A stretch of DNA of 64,000 bases from an uncultured Eubacteriales bacterium (GCA_900546315.1 URCP01000004.1:1-64000); one strand, 5' to 3'; positions 32,319-42,059 are shown, counted from the stretch's first letter. Numbers and translations: made by a program. Notes: generated by a model not told the origin, from the letters alone.

Positions 32319-35096
32319 TCACTTCACGACAACGACAGTCTGCATCTCAGCGCCGTCGACCGAGAACACAATGTGGTAGGTTCCCGCGGTCATCTCCTTC
32401 AGGCAGTCGACAGTCACGACGAGACCGCCTTCAGTCTTGTAGGAGAAGGTAAAATCAGTCTCCGGAAGGATGGTCTCCTTGCCGGTCTCGGTGTCCACAG
32501 AGGCGATACCGATGAACTTTACCGAACCGATGCCGGTGAAGTCGTCATTTGCGGTGATGGTGAATCTTCCCGCCGAATACCCGGAGCGGAAGGTCGGGTC
32601 CGCGGTCCTGATGACAGACACGACGGCGCCGTTCTTCACGATCACCTCGACGTGCTTCATGTAGGTGTCGGAGACCTTCAGCGAGGTGATATTCTCGCCG
32701 TCAATACCGATCACAGTCACATCGGAGCCGAGAGCGAAGGTCTCGCCGCCGACCGAGATCGTCGTTCCGGTGTAGCCGGTGACGATACCACTGCGGACGT
32801 CAGCCTTTTCGGAGGAGACGAGCCCGTCGACAGTCGTTAAGTAGTTCGCGCCGACAGTGAGGTCATTCTCAAGGCTGCGCATCGAATCGGTCTTTCCGGT
32901 GGTGAGGTCGAGGACGGTGTAGACCGTGTAGATCTTGCCGTCGACAAGCTCTCTGCCGGTGTTCGCGAGTATCTTGACACTCGACGCGGAGGAGTCAACG
33001 CTTCCGAGCGAACCGTCGGATATGTAGAGGTATCTGAGGGTCTCGACGCTTCCGGGATCGTTTCTGAACACCGCGGTCACGGACGCGCCGTCTTCAATGC
33101 CGATGGTCGACGCGTATCTGCCGTTCGCTATCTGGTACTTTCCGTTCTTCTTCACGATGATGACAGAGTCGGAGTCGGTGACGAAGCTGATCGTCGACTC
33201 GTTCATGCCGGTCGAGCTGACAGCGGAGGAATTGCCCTTCGAGAGGGTGTAGAACGAGCCGCCGCGGTTGATCGACGCTCCGTTCGAAGAAGAGATGATG
33301 TACGCGATCTCGTCGTTCGAGGAATCGGACTGGACGAACTGGTCACGTCCGGAGTTCACGACTCCGCCGCTGACAGTCCACGGGATGAGGGTGTAGGTTC
33401 CGTCGCCGTCGATCGTGTAGCGGTAGACCTTGCCGGACTCGACGCTCTGATTCGTGACGAAGATGCTTGTCGACGAGCCGCCGATGTTCGCTTCGATCAC
33501 ATATCCGAACTTGCCGTTCGCGAAGACCGGAGAAGAGGTGCTCTCGGCGATGAGATACTTCGACGGCGCGAAGACAGAGGTGGAAGAAGACTCAACCGCG
33601 AGGATCGCGCCGTTGTAAGCGACGACACGCGCTCTCTCACCGACGGTGAGGAGATTTCTTATCGAAGCCGCAGAAATGCCGAGCTTGTCGTTTCCGAGGG
33701 TGTATCTGACGCCGCCGATCGTCGCGGAGGTGTCGGAGAGACGGGTGACGACGCCCGACTCGCTGATCCCGAGTACAGTCTTTATCTCGAGTGTCTTGTT
33801 CTCTTCGTTGAAGTAATAGAGCACGTTGTCTCCGGAGACGGCGTTATCCGGGTTGACTATCGTGAGGTCGGATTCCTTCGCGTTGTCGGCGAGGTTGACC
33901 TTTCCGCCGGATATCTTCAGCTTGCCGAAGGAGTACGGCTTGATGATGAGTCTGTCGGCGGTCTCGCTGTTTTTGTCGTCGAATATGAGGGTCGCGTCAA
34001 AGGCTCCGAGGAGCTTTCCTAGGTCCTCACAGGTTTTGACAGCTTCGAGCTTTCCGTTCGCGCCGTAAGCGTAGACGAGTATCTCGTTCGCGTTGGTCGC
34101 GAGGGCGTCGGAGAGCTTTTCGACAACGCGGTACTTCGTGCCGTCGATCGTCACGTAGGTGTTGTTCTTCGCGACGGTGATTTCTTCAGGTGTCGTCGTC
34201 TTGCCGATTTCGGTGCATCCGAGGACGTTTACGAGCTTCGTCTTTTCGTCGCGCTTGTAGACGACGCGGAGCTTCTTTCCGAGATTTTCATCCGGTGTGC
34301 CCTTGAGTCCGAGCTCGAAGAACTTCACGGTGAGAACTCCGTCTTCACCGGAGATCGAGACATAGCCGTCTTTGGTCACGGTCTCGAGTCCGCCGATCGC
34401 CGAGGTGTTGGTCGCGGAGAGGACGCTCTCGTCCATCTCATAACCGAACACGCGCTCGATTATCGTGGTGGACTCGAAATAAGTAACGCCGTTCGACGAG
34501 GTCTTCGGGATGATATACTCAGCGGTGAGCGCGTTGTAGAGTATCCCGGCGACCTCGGCGCGGGTGAGCTCCTTCGTGTAGGAGATGTTCTCAAGCCCGT
34601 TGTCAAGGCCGAGCTTTGTCGCCGCGTCGATGAAGGTCCACGGATAGCCCTTGTTCATCGTGTCGTTCGAGTGACCGAGCGCCCTGACGATCATCGTCAT
34701 CGCGTCCTGCATGGTGATGCCGCCGGTCGGCTCGAAGGTGTTTTCGGATGTGCCGATGATGTACCCGGACGCGTTCGCCCACGAGATCGCGCCGCTGTAG
34801 GTGTCGTCATAGAGGTCGGTAAATGATGTGGTGTTGAGGCTCCCGGCTGTGTCCTTGCCGATCATGAGCCTGAAGAGCAGGAGCGCCATCTGCTCGCGGG
34901 TGACGTTGTCGTCCGGAGAGAACTCGTTCTCGCCGGTACCTTTGATGACTCCGATATCAGAGAGCAGTCCTATCTGCTCAGAGAAGGCGTTTTCCGTCCC
35001 GACGTCGCCGTAGCTGACAGCCTGGATGCCTGCCGCCATGTTTCCGGCGACGAGAAGAGCCGCGAGGGAAACAGACAGTGACTTTTTGAGTTGCAT
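32319..35096 (-). CDS. S-layer homology domain surface protein
   Basis: Secreted cell-surface protein of 925 residues, probably a structural S-layer or sheath component. The ATG at 35096 has GGGAGG in front and gives a signal peptide (1-27). Three SLH domains follow at about 29-78, 91-140 and 153-190 (for example FSPDDNVTREQMALLLFRLM); these bind pyruvylated secondary wall polymer. The remaining 700 residues are Ser/Thr/Val-rich beta-strand repeats without a recognised enzyme motif, and the C terminus (about 850-925) looks Ig-like. A plausible minus-strand promoter (TTGCGT, 17, TATCAT) lies near 35170-35200. Otherwise 35240-35360 shows nothing but AT-rich bases. Confidence 0.88.
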   Translation of the reverse strand: MQLKKSLSVSLAALLVAGNMAAGIQAVSYGDVGTENAFSEQIGLLSDIGVIKGTGENEFSPDDNVTREQMALLLFRLMIGKDTAGSLNTTSFTDLYDDTYSGAISWANASGYIIGTSENTFEPTGGITMQDAMTMIVRALGHSNDTMNKGYPWTFIDAATKLGLDNGLENISYTKELTRAEVAGILYNALTAEYIIPKTSSNGVTYFESTTIIERVFGYEMDESVLSATNTSAIGGLETVTKDGYVSISGEDGVLTVKFFELGLKGTPDENLGKKLRVVYKRDEKTKLVNVLGCTEIGKTTTPEEITVAKNNTYVTIDGTKYRVVEKLSDALATNANEILVYAYGANGKLEAVKTCEDLGKLLGAFDATLIFDDKNSETADRLIIKPYSFGKLKISGGKVNLADNAKESDLTIVNPDNAVSGDNVLYYFNEENKTLEIKTVLGISESGVVTRLSDTSATIGGVRYTLGNDKLGISAASIRNLLTVGERARVVAYNGAILAVESSSTSVFAPSKYLIAESTSSPVFANGKFGYVIEANIGGSSTSIFVTNQSVESGKVYRYTIDGDGTYTLIPWTVSGGVVNSGRDQFVQSDSSNDEIAYIISSSNGASINRGGSFYTLSKGNSSAVSSTGMNESTISFVTDSDSVIIVKKNGKYQIANGRYASTIGIEDGASVTAVFRNDPGSVETLRYLYISDGSLGSVDSSASSVKILANTGRELVDGKIYTVYTVLDLTTGKTDSMRSLENDLTVGANYLTTVDGLVSSEKADVRSGIVTGYTGTTISVGGETFALGSDVTVIGIDGENITSLKVSDTYMKHVEVIVKNGAVVSVIRTADPTFRSGYSAGRFTITANDDFTGIGSVKFIGIASVDTETGKETILPETDFTFSYKTEGGLVVTVDCLKEMTAGTYHIVFSVDGAEMQTVVVVK

Positions 35097-35361
35097 ATAT
35101 TCTTTTTCCTCCCAAGGATTGTTTCGCGTCGGGACGGTGATGTCCCTGCCGCGTGATAATATGATATCATATTCGCGGAGAAAACGCAATAGTTTTGGGA
35201 CATATGTCATCAAACTGTAAGCTACGTTCACTGCCAATTTATATTATTTGCATAATAATCCAATCCTGAATGAATAATATGGTACATCAGACGTAATATG
35301 TAAAAAAACACATTCTCTCCGGAAATGATAGCTGATATCCTGAACTCCGCGCCGGAGAACG

Positions 35362-35393
35362 CAAAAAAAGACCGCCGCTCAGAGCGACGGTCT
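35362..35393 (-). terminator. Terminator of the DUF4358 lipoprotein gene or cluster
   Basis: On the minus strand AGACCGTCGCTC pairs with GAGCGGCGGTCT, followed by TTTTTTT. Confidence 0.88.
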
Positions 35394-35414
35394 CCGGTTT
35401 TGGGGCGGAACTGT

Positions 35415-35909
35415 TTATTTCGCGAGAAGCTCCGCTTCGACGGCGGAGAACACGGCTTCCTTCTCTGTGTCGGAGAGAATGCCGTAGACGACGTATCTGC
35501 CGATGACCTTGACAGACGCGTTCTCGACCTTGGAGTGCTCTTCCTCGGGCATACATCCGGGCATCCATGTGTCGACGCGGGTTTTCAGGTAGGTCTCGAC
35601 CTGACCTTTGAGAGCCTCGACGGTGTCGTCGGAGGACGCCTTGAATATTCCGTACTCGTCCATAGTCGAGCCGGACGCCGTGACCTTGACGATGCCTTCC
35701 TCGAAGCCGGAGGCGGCGATGCCGAGGCTGTTCTCGACGTACTCGGTTGTCATGCCGGTCATTCCGGAGGAAGCGGCGATAACCTTGTCGGCGGCTTCCG
35801 CGAGGGTCGCGACCGGAACGTCCGTCTTGTAGGAAGCGGCTTTGCCGCCGCAGGAGACGACCGCGAGCGCAATGACCGCGATCAGGATGAGAGAGAGAAT
35901 TCTTTTCAT
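35415..35909 (-). CDS. DUF4358-type lipoprotein
   Basis: Lipoprotein of 164 residues (lipobox VVSCGG). The region from about residue 60 matches the DUF4358 pattern: YGIFKASSDDTVEALKGQV, then YLKTRVDTWMPGC and NASVKVIGRYVVYGILSD. The function of this domain is unknown; in Clostridia it often lies near SGNH hydrolases or acyltransferases, as here, where the upstream gene at 35969 is an SGNH hydrolase. The 59-base gap and same strand suggest one transcript. Confidence 0.8.
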   Translation of the reverse strand: MKRILSLILIAVIALAVVSCGGKAASYKTDVPVATLAEAADKVIAASSGMTGMTTEYVENSLGIAASGFEEGIVKVTASGSTMDEYGIFKASSDDTVEALKGQVETYLKTRVDTWMPGCMPEEEHSKVENASVKVIGRYVVYGILSDTEKEAVFSAVEAELLAK

Positions 35910-35968
35910 TTTTTATACCGTCCTTATATTTTTTATATCCGCGCTGTCATCGCGGTATCGTTCTGTTT

Positions 35969-37018
35969 TCAGTTTGTGCTCTCGGACGCGGCGTCGGCTT
36001 CACCGGGCCACGCGTGAGTGCGGATGTTGTTGAGCTCAATCGTGAAGGAATTCGTCTGGAGGTGCATTCCGTCTCCGTTATGGTAGTCCTCCGGGAGCCA
36101 GCCGTCGGCGTCGCGCAGGGCTGAGTTCGTGTCGAGGTATTTCACCCCGCACTCGGCGGCGATCTCGCATATCCACTTGTTCGCGGCGTCAATGAGCTCG
36201 TTGTTTATCGACTCAAGCCGAGCGTAGGTCTTCGCGACCGGGAATATCGACTGACAGATTATCTTCGTGTCCGGACTTGCTGTCTGGACCGACTCGATTA
36301 TCTTCTTGTATTCCGACTTGAAGTAGTCCTCCTTCATGAAGGCCACGCCATTGACACCGAGGGTTATGACGAGATATTCCGGCTTCTTCTTCGCGACGGC
36401 GTCGGCGATGGTCAGCTCCTCATCGGTTTCCGGGTAGACGATCGTGGCGAATGACGCCTGCGACAGGGTGAGGGTTCCGGTCTTCGGCGTCCAGACCTGC
36501 GTCGTGTCCTTTCCGCCCGCGAGCATCTTGTAGGCGCGCAGACCGTAGGTTGTCGAGTCGCCGAGGAACACCAGCTTGTCGATATATGCCTGTCCGGCGT
36601 CGGCTGTCTCGGCGAGCACCGTGTCCGGGTACAGCGAGAGGTAGTCGAGCGTCGTCTGCGGCGTGTTTGTCGACGGAGCTTCAACTGTGTCGCCGGAGAC
36701 TGGTGTCGAAGCCGTGTCCGGAGACGTGGTGTCTGGTGACGATGTCGCGGGGGCATCAGTCACCGGAGCGGTTGTTTCGCCCGCTGTGGTGTCGGACGCT
36801 GTGGTGTCGGACGTTGTTGTGTCGGAGGGGTCCGTGTCCTGCGTGTCGGATATCGTGTCCTTTTGCGCCGTTGACGTCTGGTCGTCTGTTGACGGTACGT
36901 CGTCTTTCCTGTATGAGACCGAGATCAGCACGATAAGCACGACGAGGATCACGAATATCGCGAAAGCTGTCGCTTTGTACATGACCCCGCTTGATTCAAA
37001 TTCATTGTCGTTTTTCAT
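35969..37018 (-). CDS. Membrane-anchored SGNH/GDSL hydrolase
   Basis: A 349-residue protein with one N-terminal membrane segment (about 14-33) and a long Thr/Asp/Ser/Pro-rich spacer (about 45-125) that lifts the enzyme through the wall. The SGNH-type esterase domain then shows the nucleophile block VFLGDSTTYGLRAY, the Asn block VITLGVNGVAFM and a closing DGMHLQTNSF with the catalytic Asp and His. Likely removes acyl groups from wall polymers or surface glycans; the substrate is not evident. Probably cotranscribed with the DUF4358 lipoprotein. Confidence 0.87.
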   Translation of the reverse strand: MKNDNEFESSGVMYKATAFAIFVILVVLIVLISVSYRKDDVPSTDDQTSTAQKDTISDTQDTDPSDTTTSDTTASDTTAGETTAPVTDAPATSSPDTTSPDTASTPVSGDTVEAPSTNTPQTTLDYLSLYPDTVLAETADAGQAYIDKLVFLGDSTTYGLRAYKMLAGGKDTTQVWTPKTGTLTLSQASFATIVYPETDEELTIADAVAKKKPEYLVITLGVNGVAFMKEDYFKSEYKKIIESVQTASPDTKIICQSIFPVAKTYARLESINNELIDAANKWICEIAAECGVKYLDTNSALRDADGWLPEDYHNGDGMHLQTNSFTIELNNIRTHAWPGEADAASESTN

Positions 37019-37057
37019 TTGTGGAATAATCCTTTTTGAAATCTGATTTTGTATGGT

Positions 37058-37531
37058 TCAGTGTTTTCCGTTTCTGCTCGAGAAGAACTCACCGAACTGC
37101 GACTCGTACTCGAGGTCATCCGAGCGACGGTTCGCGGCGATACCGCGGACGATCAGGACTATCACGGCGATGACCGCGTATAGCACGGCGAATATTCCGA
37201 GCCGGACAAATATCGCGCCGAAGTCGGCATACGCCTTCGGTATGACGATGAACACGAGCGAGAAAGCTATGAGCGAGCCGGTGAAGTGTATCAGCACCTT
37301 GAGCGCCCCGGACAGTTTGAGCCTGAACACGAGATTCAGCGCCGACATCATGAGACACGCCGCGAATATCATTCCCGCGGCGCCGAGACTCAGAAATCTG
37401 CCGACGATTCCGCCCTTTTCCGGCGAGGTCTGCCCGAACGCCGCGGCGACCGCGAGCAGGACGAATTCCGAAGCGGTGAAATAGACGCAGGCGTCTGAGA
37501 GTATTTTTTTGATTTCCTTCATGAATTTCAT
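37058..37531 (-). CDS. Four-helix membrane protein, DUF3021-like
   Basis: A 157-residue membrane protein. The ATG at 37531 is chosen for the GAAGGAAG site; ATG 37522 is possible. Four hydrophobic segments are visible (YFTASEFVLLAVAAAF, LSLGAAGMIFAACLMMSAL, IHFTGSLIAFSLVFIVI and FAVLYAVIAVIVLIVRGI). The layout and the HF-x-G motif in the third segment resemble DUF3021 proteins, which often accompany LytTR regulators, but none is adjacent. Function unknown. Confidence 0.65.
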   Translation of the reverse strand: MKFMKEIKKILSDACVYFTASEFVLLAVAAAFGQTSPEKGGIVGRFLSLGAAGMIFAACLMMSALNLVFRLKLSGALKVLIHFTGSLIAFSLVFIVIPKAYADFGAIFVRLGIFAVLYAVIAVIVLIVRGIAANRRSDDLEYESQFGEFFSSRNGKH

Positions 37532-37727
37532 TTCGAATCTTCCTTCGTCACGACAGAGTGCCACGACCGGTACGCCGGAGGTGTCCTTATACATCATACC
37601 ACTTTCCGGCAGATTTTTCAACAGCGTCGCGAGATAATTTATAAAAGAGTCACTTATTTATAACAAATCGTATTTTTTCTGACAGGCTCCGCCGGGAAAC
37701 GCTTCCACGCGCTGATACGCTGAAGCG

Positions 37728-38753
37728 TCAGTCCGGCGCGTCGAGGTCGATGATTACGCTGTCGGCGACAGTCTCTCCGGATTCCTTGTCATAATGCGTC
37801 GCGGAACGGAAGCGCGACAGGAACTTCGTGTATTCGTAGAGGTCAATCCAGATCTGGTTCCATCCGTCCTTCTGCGATTCGTCGAAGATCAGCTCGAGCC
37901 CGAAGTGCAGGTGCGGCGTGTCGATATTGTTCGTGTCCTCCTTTGCGGAGTAGCCGGTCATGCCGAGGTAGCCGATGACCTCGCCCGCCGTCACGTTCAT
38001 TCCTTCCTCTATCCCGGCGAACGGGTGCCCGCGGCGCAGGTGTGCGTAGTAGTAATAGCGTTTCCCGTCGTGGCTGCGTATACCTATCCGCCAGCCGCCG
38101 TACTGGTTCCAGCCGCACGCCTCGACGCGTCCGGACTCGACGGCGACGATCGGCGTGCCGATGTCCCCGAGCATATCGTGCCCGAGATGCGGCCGTCTGT
38201 AGCCGTAAGAGCGCGACGCGCCGAAATCGTCGTAGTCGCCGTAGTGATATCCGGCGGCGATCGGTGAGAAGACCCTGACGCCGTATCTTTTTTCGTAGTT
38301 GCCGTCGGAGCCTTTCACGGCGTAGTTTCCCATGACGCCGCCGAGCGCGGCGCCGTAGGCTCCGCTGTAATAGACGAACAGCTTCGGGTTCTTTGTTATG
38401 TCTTCAGGAGCTTCACCGGCGGCGAGGCGTTCGGATATTTTCCGGATTGTGTCGGTCTTTATTCTCTTTACTTCTCCTCCGTTGTCCGCCGCCGCTATCG
38501 CGAGGATTGTGACGAGCTCCGCGTGAGTGCCCGAGCCTTTTTTCGCGGCTTCGTATGTCTCGAGGTCGCATTTGACCGCGGCGCGGATGAGATCGGATGT
38601 GAGGTCGAAGTCCACCCATTTTATGTATCCGTCCGCCATCGCGGGTTCGGCGCCGCTGCGGAGGAACGACGGCAGGAGCAGGAGGAAGGCGAGCGTTATA
38701 TACATGGCGCGGAGTATCACTTTCCGGCGGGCGGAGGGTCGTCCGGTTTTCAA
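37728..38753 (-). CDS. Secreted M23-family (LytM-type) endopeptidase
   Basis: Exported protein of 341 residues that probably cuts peptidoglycan cross-bridges. A signal or anchor segment (about 16-32) precedes a helical domain. The M23 domain in the C-terminal half has RPHLGHDMLGDIGTPIVAV (zinc His and Asp), YYYYAHLRRG and PHLHFGLEL (catalytic and zinc His residues), so it looks active. A long insertion (GWNQYGGWRIGI) is typical of Clostridial spoIIQ/LytH relatives. It is divergent from the nusB promoter. Confidence 0.9.
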   Translation of the reverse strand: MKTGRPSARRKVILRAMYITLAFLLLLPSFLRSGAEPAMADGYIKWVDFDLTSDLIRAAVKCDLETYEAAKKGSGTHAELVTILAIAAADNGGEVKRIKTDTIRKISERLAAGEAPEDITKNPKLFVYYSGAYGAALGGVMGNYAVKGSDGNYEKRYGVRVFSPIAAGYHYGDYDDFGASRSYGYRRPHLGHDMLGDIGTPIVAVESGRVEACGWNQYGGWRIGIRSHDGKRYYYYAHLRRGHPFAGIEEGMNVTAGEVIGYLGMTGYSAKEDTNNIDTPHLHFGLELIFDESQKDGWNQIWIDLYEYTKFLSRFRSATHYDKESGETVADSVIIDLDAPD

Positions 38754-38844
38754 TATCGTGCGCTCCTTTCGGACTATATATCATTCATGTATGTGTATAC
38801 AAAATATATTATGCGAAAAATCATGATTTATTTACCCTTGACGG

Positions 38845-38873
38845 TTGACTTTTCTGAATAAAGAATGTATAAT
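38845..38873 (+). promoter_or_regulatory. Promoter of the nusB-dnaE housekeeping run
   Basis: TTGACT, 17 bases, TATAAT, 110 bases before nusB. Genes from nusB to nadK are separated by at most 24 bases or overlap. Confidence 0.8.
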
Positions 38874-38982
38874 ATACATGTATGCTGATTTATTATGCAT
38901 TCGTGTGATGTATATATGCTCATTCAAAATATAGATTTCGCCGCGGAAAGCGCCGCGGCACGAAAGGAACAGAACGATTCAT

Positions 38983-39435
38983 ATGGAAGACTCAAGAAAA
39001 ACAGTTGACTCGAGAAAGGCGGCGCGTGAATTCACCGTCGGTCTCCTTTTCGCAAAATCATTCGCGCCGGAGGAGGACGCCGACACGTTCTTTGCCAGAG
39101 AGCTCGACAATTCGGAGGCAGCGCTCGGTTTGTTTAGCGACTATGTGCGCGGGGCGTTCTTCGGCGTCTGTGACAACCTCGCGGATATCGACGAAAAGAT
39201 TTCCACGGCGGCTGCCGGCTGGTCGCTCTCGAGAATATCGCGCGCGTCTCTCGCGATAATGCGCCTCGCGGTCTACGAGATGACGTCGGTCGACGACGTC
39301 CCGAAGAGGGTCGCGCTCAACGAGGCGATCGAGCTCGCGAAGAAGTTCGACGACGATAAGGCCCCCTCTTTCGTGAACGGTGTGCTCAACAGCATCGCCC
39401 ATTCGCTCCCGGACAGAGAGTGCGACAGGAAATGA
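38983..39435 (+). CDS. nusB: Transcription antitermination factor NusB
   Basis: All-helical RNA-binding protein of 150 residues that acts with NusE (S10) at boxA of rRNA operons. The C-terminal motif RASLAIMRLAVYEMTSVDDVP, then ALNEAIELAKKFDDDKAPSF and VNGVLNSIA, is the family signature. Its stop overlaps the next start by four bases (ATGA). Confidence 0.95.
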   Translation: MEDSRKTVDSRKAAREFTVGLLFAKSFAPEEDADTFFARELDNSEAALGLFSDYVRGAFFGVCDNLADIDEKISTAAAGWSLSRISRASLAIMRLAVYEMTSVDDVPKRVALNEAIELAKKFDDDKAPSFVNGVLNSIAHSLPDRECDRK

Positions 39436-40448
39436 GTCGGTATTATATCGGTATCGACACGTCGAATTACACGACCTCCTGCGCTCTGTTCGACGCGGAG
39501 AGAGGGGAGTTTCTCTCGAACGTGAAGCGCCTACTCCACGTAGAGCACGGCGGCAGAGGGCTCAGACAGAGCGACGCTGTGTTCGCTCACGTGAAGAATC
39601 TTCCGGACGTGACGGCGGAGGCTCTTGCCGGGCTTGAACCGGAGTTTCTGCGCGCCGTGGGCGTGTCGGTTTCCCCGCGCGACGCGGACGGGTCGTATAT
39701 GCCGTGCTTTCTCGCCGGTGAGGCGGCGGCGTCGACGCTCGCGAGCGGAGTGAAGAAGCCGCTCATGAAATTTTCGCATCAGGCGGGGCATATAATGGCG
39801 GCGCTGTGGTCGAGCGGGTCGCCGGATCTTCTTTCGCGCGAGTTCATCGCTTTTCACGTTTCCGGAGGAACTACCGAGATGCTGCTTGTCGAGCCGGAGA
39901 TCGGCGGACGCGGCGACGGTTCGTTCGGCGTCAGGCTCGGGATAACTAGGCTCGGCGGGACGCTCGACCTCAACGCGGGTCAGGCGATAGACCGTGCGGG
40001 AGTCATGATGGGGCTCGATTTCCCGTGCGGAGCGGAGCTTGAGCGCATGGCGCTCGAGGGAATCCGTGAGGGTGTGAGGTTTGAGCGGACCGGGGTCTCG
40101 GTGAAGGGCTGCGGGTGTAATCTCTCCGGGCTCGAGAACAAGGTCGCCGCGATGCTGAAAAATGGTTCCGACCCGCGCGCCGCGGCGATGTACACGCTTG
40201 ATTTCGTCGGAAGGACGCTTATAAAGCTGACCGACAACGCTCTCGAAGAGATGACGACAAAAGGACACAAAAAGGTTCCGGTGCTGTACGCGGGAGGCGT
40301 CATGAGCTGTTCCATCATAAAGGATATGATAAAGCGGCGCGGATATGATTCGCGTTTCGCGGAACCGAAATTTTCGAGCGACAACGCCGCGGGGACAGCG
40401 CTTTTAGCGGCGACAGGCACGGAGGGAACCGGATTTTGGCAGAGATGA
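39432..40448 (+). CDS. TsaD/Kae1-like (peptidase M22 family) protein, paralogue of unknown role
   Basis: A 338-residue ASKHA-fold protein of the TsaD/Kae1 superfamily. The metal-binding histidines are present in KFSHQAGHIMAAL (His116 and His120), and ATP-site pieces are seen in IAFHVSGGTTEMLLV and VPVLYAGGVMSCSI. The start, YIGIDTSNYTTSCALFD, differs from true TsaD (GIETSCDETA). This is therefore a Firmicute paralogue in the nusB-xseA neighbourhood and not the tRNA t6A enzyme; its substrate is unknown. The ATG at 39432 overlaps the nusB stop and its own stop overlaps xseA, so it is tightly coupled to both. Confidence 0.8.
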   Translation: MSRYYIGIDTSNYTTSCALFDAERGEFLSNVKRLLHVEHGGRGLRQSDAVFAHVKNLPDVTAEALAGLEPEFLRAVGVSVSPRDADGSYMPCFLAGEAAASTLASGVKKPLMKFSHQAGHIMAALWSSGSPDLLSREFIAFHVSGGTTEMLLVEPEIGGRGDGSFGVRLGITRLGGTLDLNAGQAIDRAGVMMGLDFPCGAELERMALEGIREGVRFERTGVSVKGCGCNLSGLENKVAAMLKNGSDPRAAAMYTLDFVGRTLIKLTDNALEEMTTKGHKKVPVLYAGGVMSCSIIKDMIKRRGYDSRFAEPKFSSDNAAGTALLAATGTEGTGFWQR

Positions 40449-41812
40449 ACAGCTCCGGCAGGGGTCTCGACCCGGGGATAGAAAAGCTCCTCTCGGGCGG
40501 GCGCGGGCATGAAAAGCCATCCGCGGGCGGCAATGCATCGGCGGAGCGTGACAAGCGCGCCGTCCTGTCGGTCGGACAGGTTAACGCGTATGTTAAACGT
40601 ATCATAGATTCCGACCGCATTCTCGCGAATATCTTTGTCCGCGGTGAGATATCAAATTTTACAGATCATTACAGAACCGGACATCTGTATTTCACACTGA
40701 AGGACGAGGACGGCGCGATCTCGGCTGTCATGTTCCGGAACGCTGCGGAAAAGCTCCGGTTCATTCCGGAGGACGGCATGAAGGTCATTCTTCACGGTCG
40801 TGTCTCCGCTTTCGTGAAGACCGGACAGTATCAGATATATGTCGACGACATAGAGCCGGACGGCGTCGGAAGCCTTTATTTCGCGTTCGAGCAGCTCAAG
40901 AGAAAGCTCGCCGCCGAGGGACTTTTCGACGAGGCGAGAAAGCGCCCGCTCCCGAGGTATCCGTCGAGAGTCGGTGTAATAACGTCGCCGACCGGCGCCG
41001 CCATAAGGGATATCATAAATATTTCCGGCAGAAGGTATCCGCTCGCGGAGCTGATACTTTACCCGGCGCTCGTTCAGGGCGATGAGGCTGCGGCGTCGCT
41101 TATTTCGGGGATGAGGTATTTTAACACTCCGGACGAAAATGGCGGGGATCGTGTCGATCTGATAATAATAGGACGAGGCGGCGGAGCGATCGAGGACTTA
41201 TGGGCGTTTAACGACGAAGTTTTGGCGAGGAATATCGCGGCGAGCCGGATACCGGTCATATCGGCGGTCGGTCACGAGACGGATTTCACAATCTGTGACT
41301 TCGCGGCGGATCTCCGCGCTCCTACACCGTCCGCGGCGGCGGAGCTCGCTTTCCCGGACAGAAACGACCTCAGGCGGCGTTTCATGAATGTTATAACACA
41401 TATGTCCCTCGCGATGGACTCAAGGATAAACTCGGAGCGGAAAAGGCTCGACGCGTTCGCGAGGAGCCGCTCGCTCACGGATCCGCGGTATATCATCGAC
41501 GACAGGCGGATGCTTCTCGCGGCGCTTTCGGACGGGCTTAACTTGCGGATGAATTCGATAGTCAGGGACGACAGGGCTAAACTCGGAGCGCTTACGGCGA
41601 CAATGCGGGCGCTTGACCCGATGGCTGTCATATCGAGGGGATATTCCGCCGTCTTCAGAGACGACGGGAAGATCGTCAAGTCGGTCGGGGACGTGACCGC
41701 CGGGAAACATCTGACCCTGCGTGTCACGGACGGTGAGATAGACGCGGACGTCACAGGCATCAGAGTGATAGATAAGAAAACGTGTAATGGAGAAGAAAAC
41801 GGCAATGAGTGA
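40436..41812 (+). CDS. xseA: Exodeoxyribonuclease VII large subunit
   Basis: Catalytic subunit of exonuclease VII, which degrades single-stranded DNA. It has 458 residues. An N-terminal OB domain starts with LSVGQVNAYVKRII and contains ISNFTDHYRTGHLYFTLKDE. The nuclease region has GVITSPTGAAIRDI, then DLIIIGRGGGAIEDLWAFND and ISAVGHETDFTICDFAADLR. A 40-residue Gly/Ser-rich head precedes the OB domain and is not usual. The start may be TTG at 40436 (GGAGGG nine bases upstream) or ATG at 40445, which overlaps the previous stop as ATGA. Confidence 0.96.
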   Translation: MAEMNSSGRGLDPGIEKLLSGGRGHEKPSAGGNASAERDKRAVLSVGQVNAYVKRIIDSDRILANIFVRGEISNFTDHYRTGHLYFTLKDEDGAISAVMFRNAAEKLRFIPEDGMKVILHGRVSAFVKTGQYQIYVDDIEPDGVGSLYFAFEQLKRKLAAEGLFDEARKRPLPRYPSRVGVITSPTGAAIRDIINISGRRYPLAELILYPALVQGDEAAASLISGMRYFNTPDENGGDRVDLIIIGRGGGAIEDLWAFNDEVLARNIAASRIPVISAVGHETDFTICDFAADLRAPTPSAAAELAFPDRNDLRRRFMNVITHMSLAMDSRINSERKRLDAFARSRSLTDPRYIIDDRRMLLAALSDGLNLRMNSIVRDDRAKLGALTATMRALDPMAVISRGYSAVFRDDGKIVKSVGDVTAGKHLTLRVTDGEIDADVTGIRVIDKKTCNGEENGNE

Positions 41813-42035
41813 GACCAGAAAGAAGGAGCCGGGCTTCGAGAAGTCGATAGCGAGGCTTGAGGAGATAGTCCGCGCGCTCGACGACGGGAGCGCGCCGCTC
41901 GATGAATCGCTGAAGCTGTTCGAGGAGGGCGTTGGGCTTGTGAGAGCCTGCACCGCGAAGCTCGACAGCGCCGAACAGAAGGTGAAGATCCTGACCGGCG
42001 GGACTGAGAAGAATTTCATCCCGGCTGATCAGTGA
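41805..42035 (+). CDS. xseB: Exodeoxyribonuclease VII small subunit
   Basis: Small helical subunit of exonuclease VII, 76 residues. GFEKSIARLEEIVRALDDGS and APLDESLKLFEEGVGLVRAC are the family consensus. The ATG at 41805 overlaps the xseA stop by eight bases, and GGAG lies upstream; an ATG at 41787 lacks a site. Confidence 0.95.
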   Translation: MSETRKKEPGFEKSIARLEEIVRALDDGSAPLDESLKLFEEGVGLVRACTAKLDSAEQKVKILTGGTEKNFIPADQ

Positions 42036-42059
42036 GATTCCATAACGGAAGGAACGGAA

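Noticed and set aside
39432..40448. Calling this gene the true tRNA t6A enzyme tsaD
   Set aside because: The N-terminal signature differs (GIDTSNYTTS instead of GIETSCDETA), and the nusB-xseA location is that of the paralogue.
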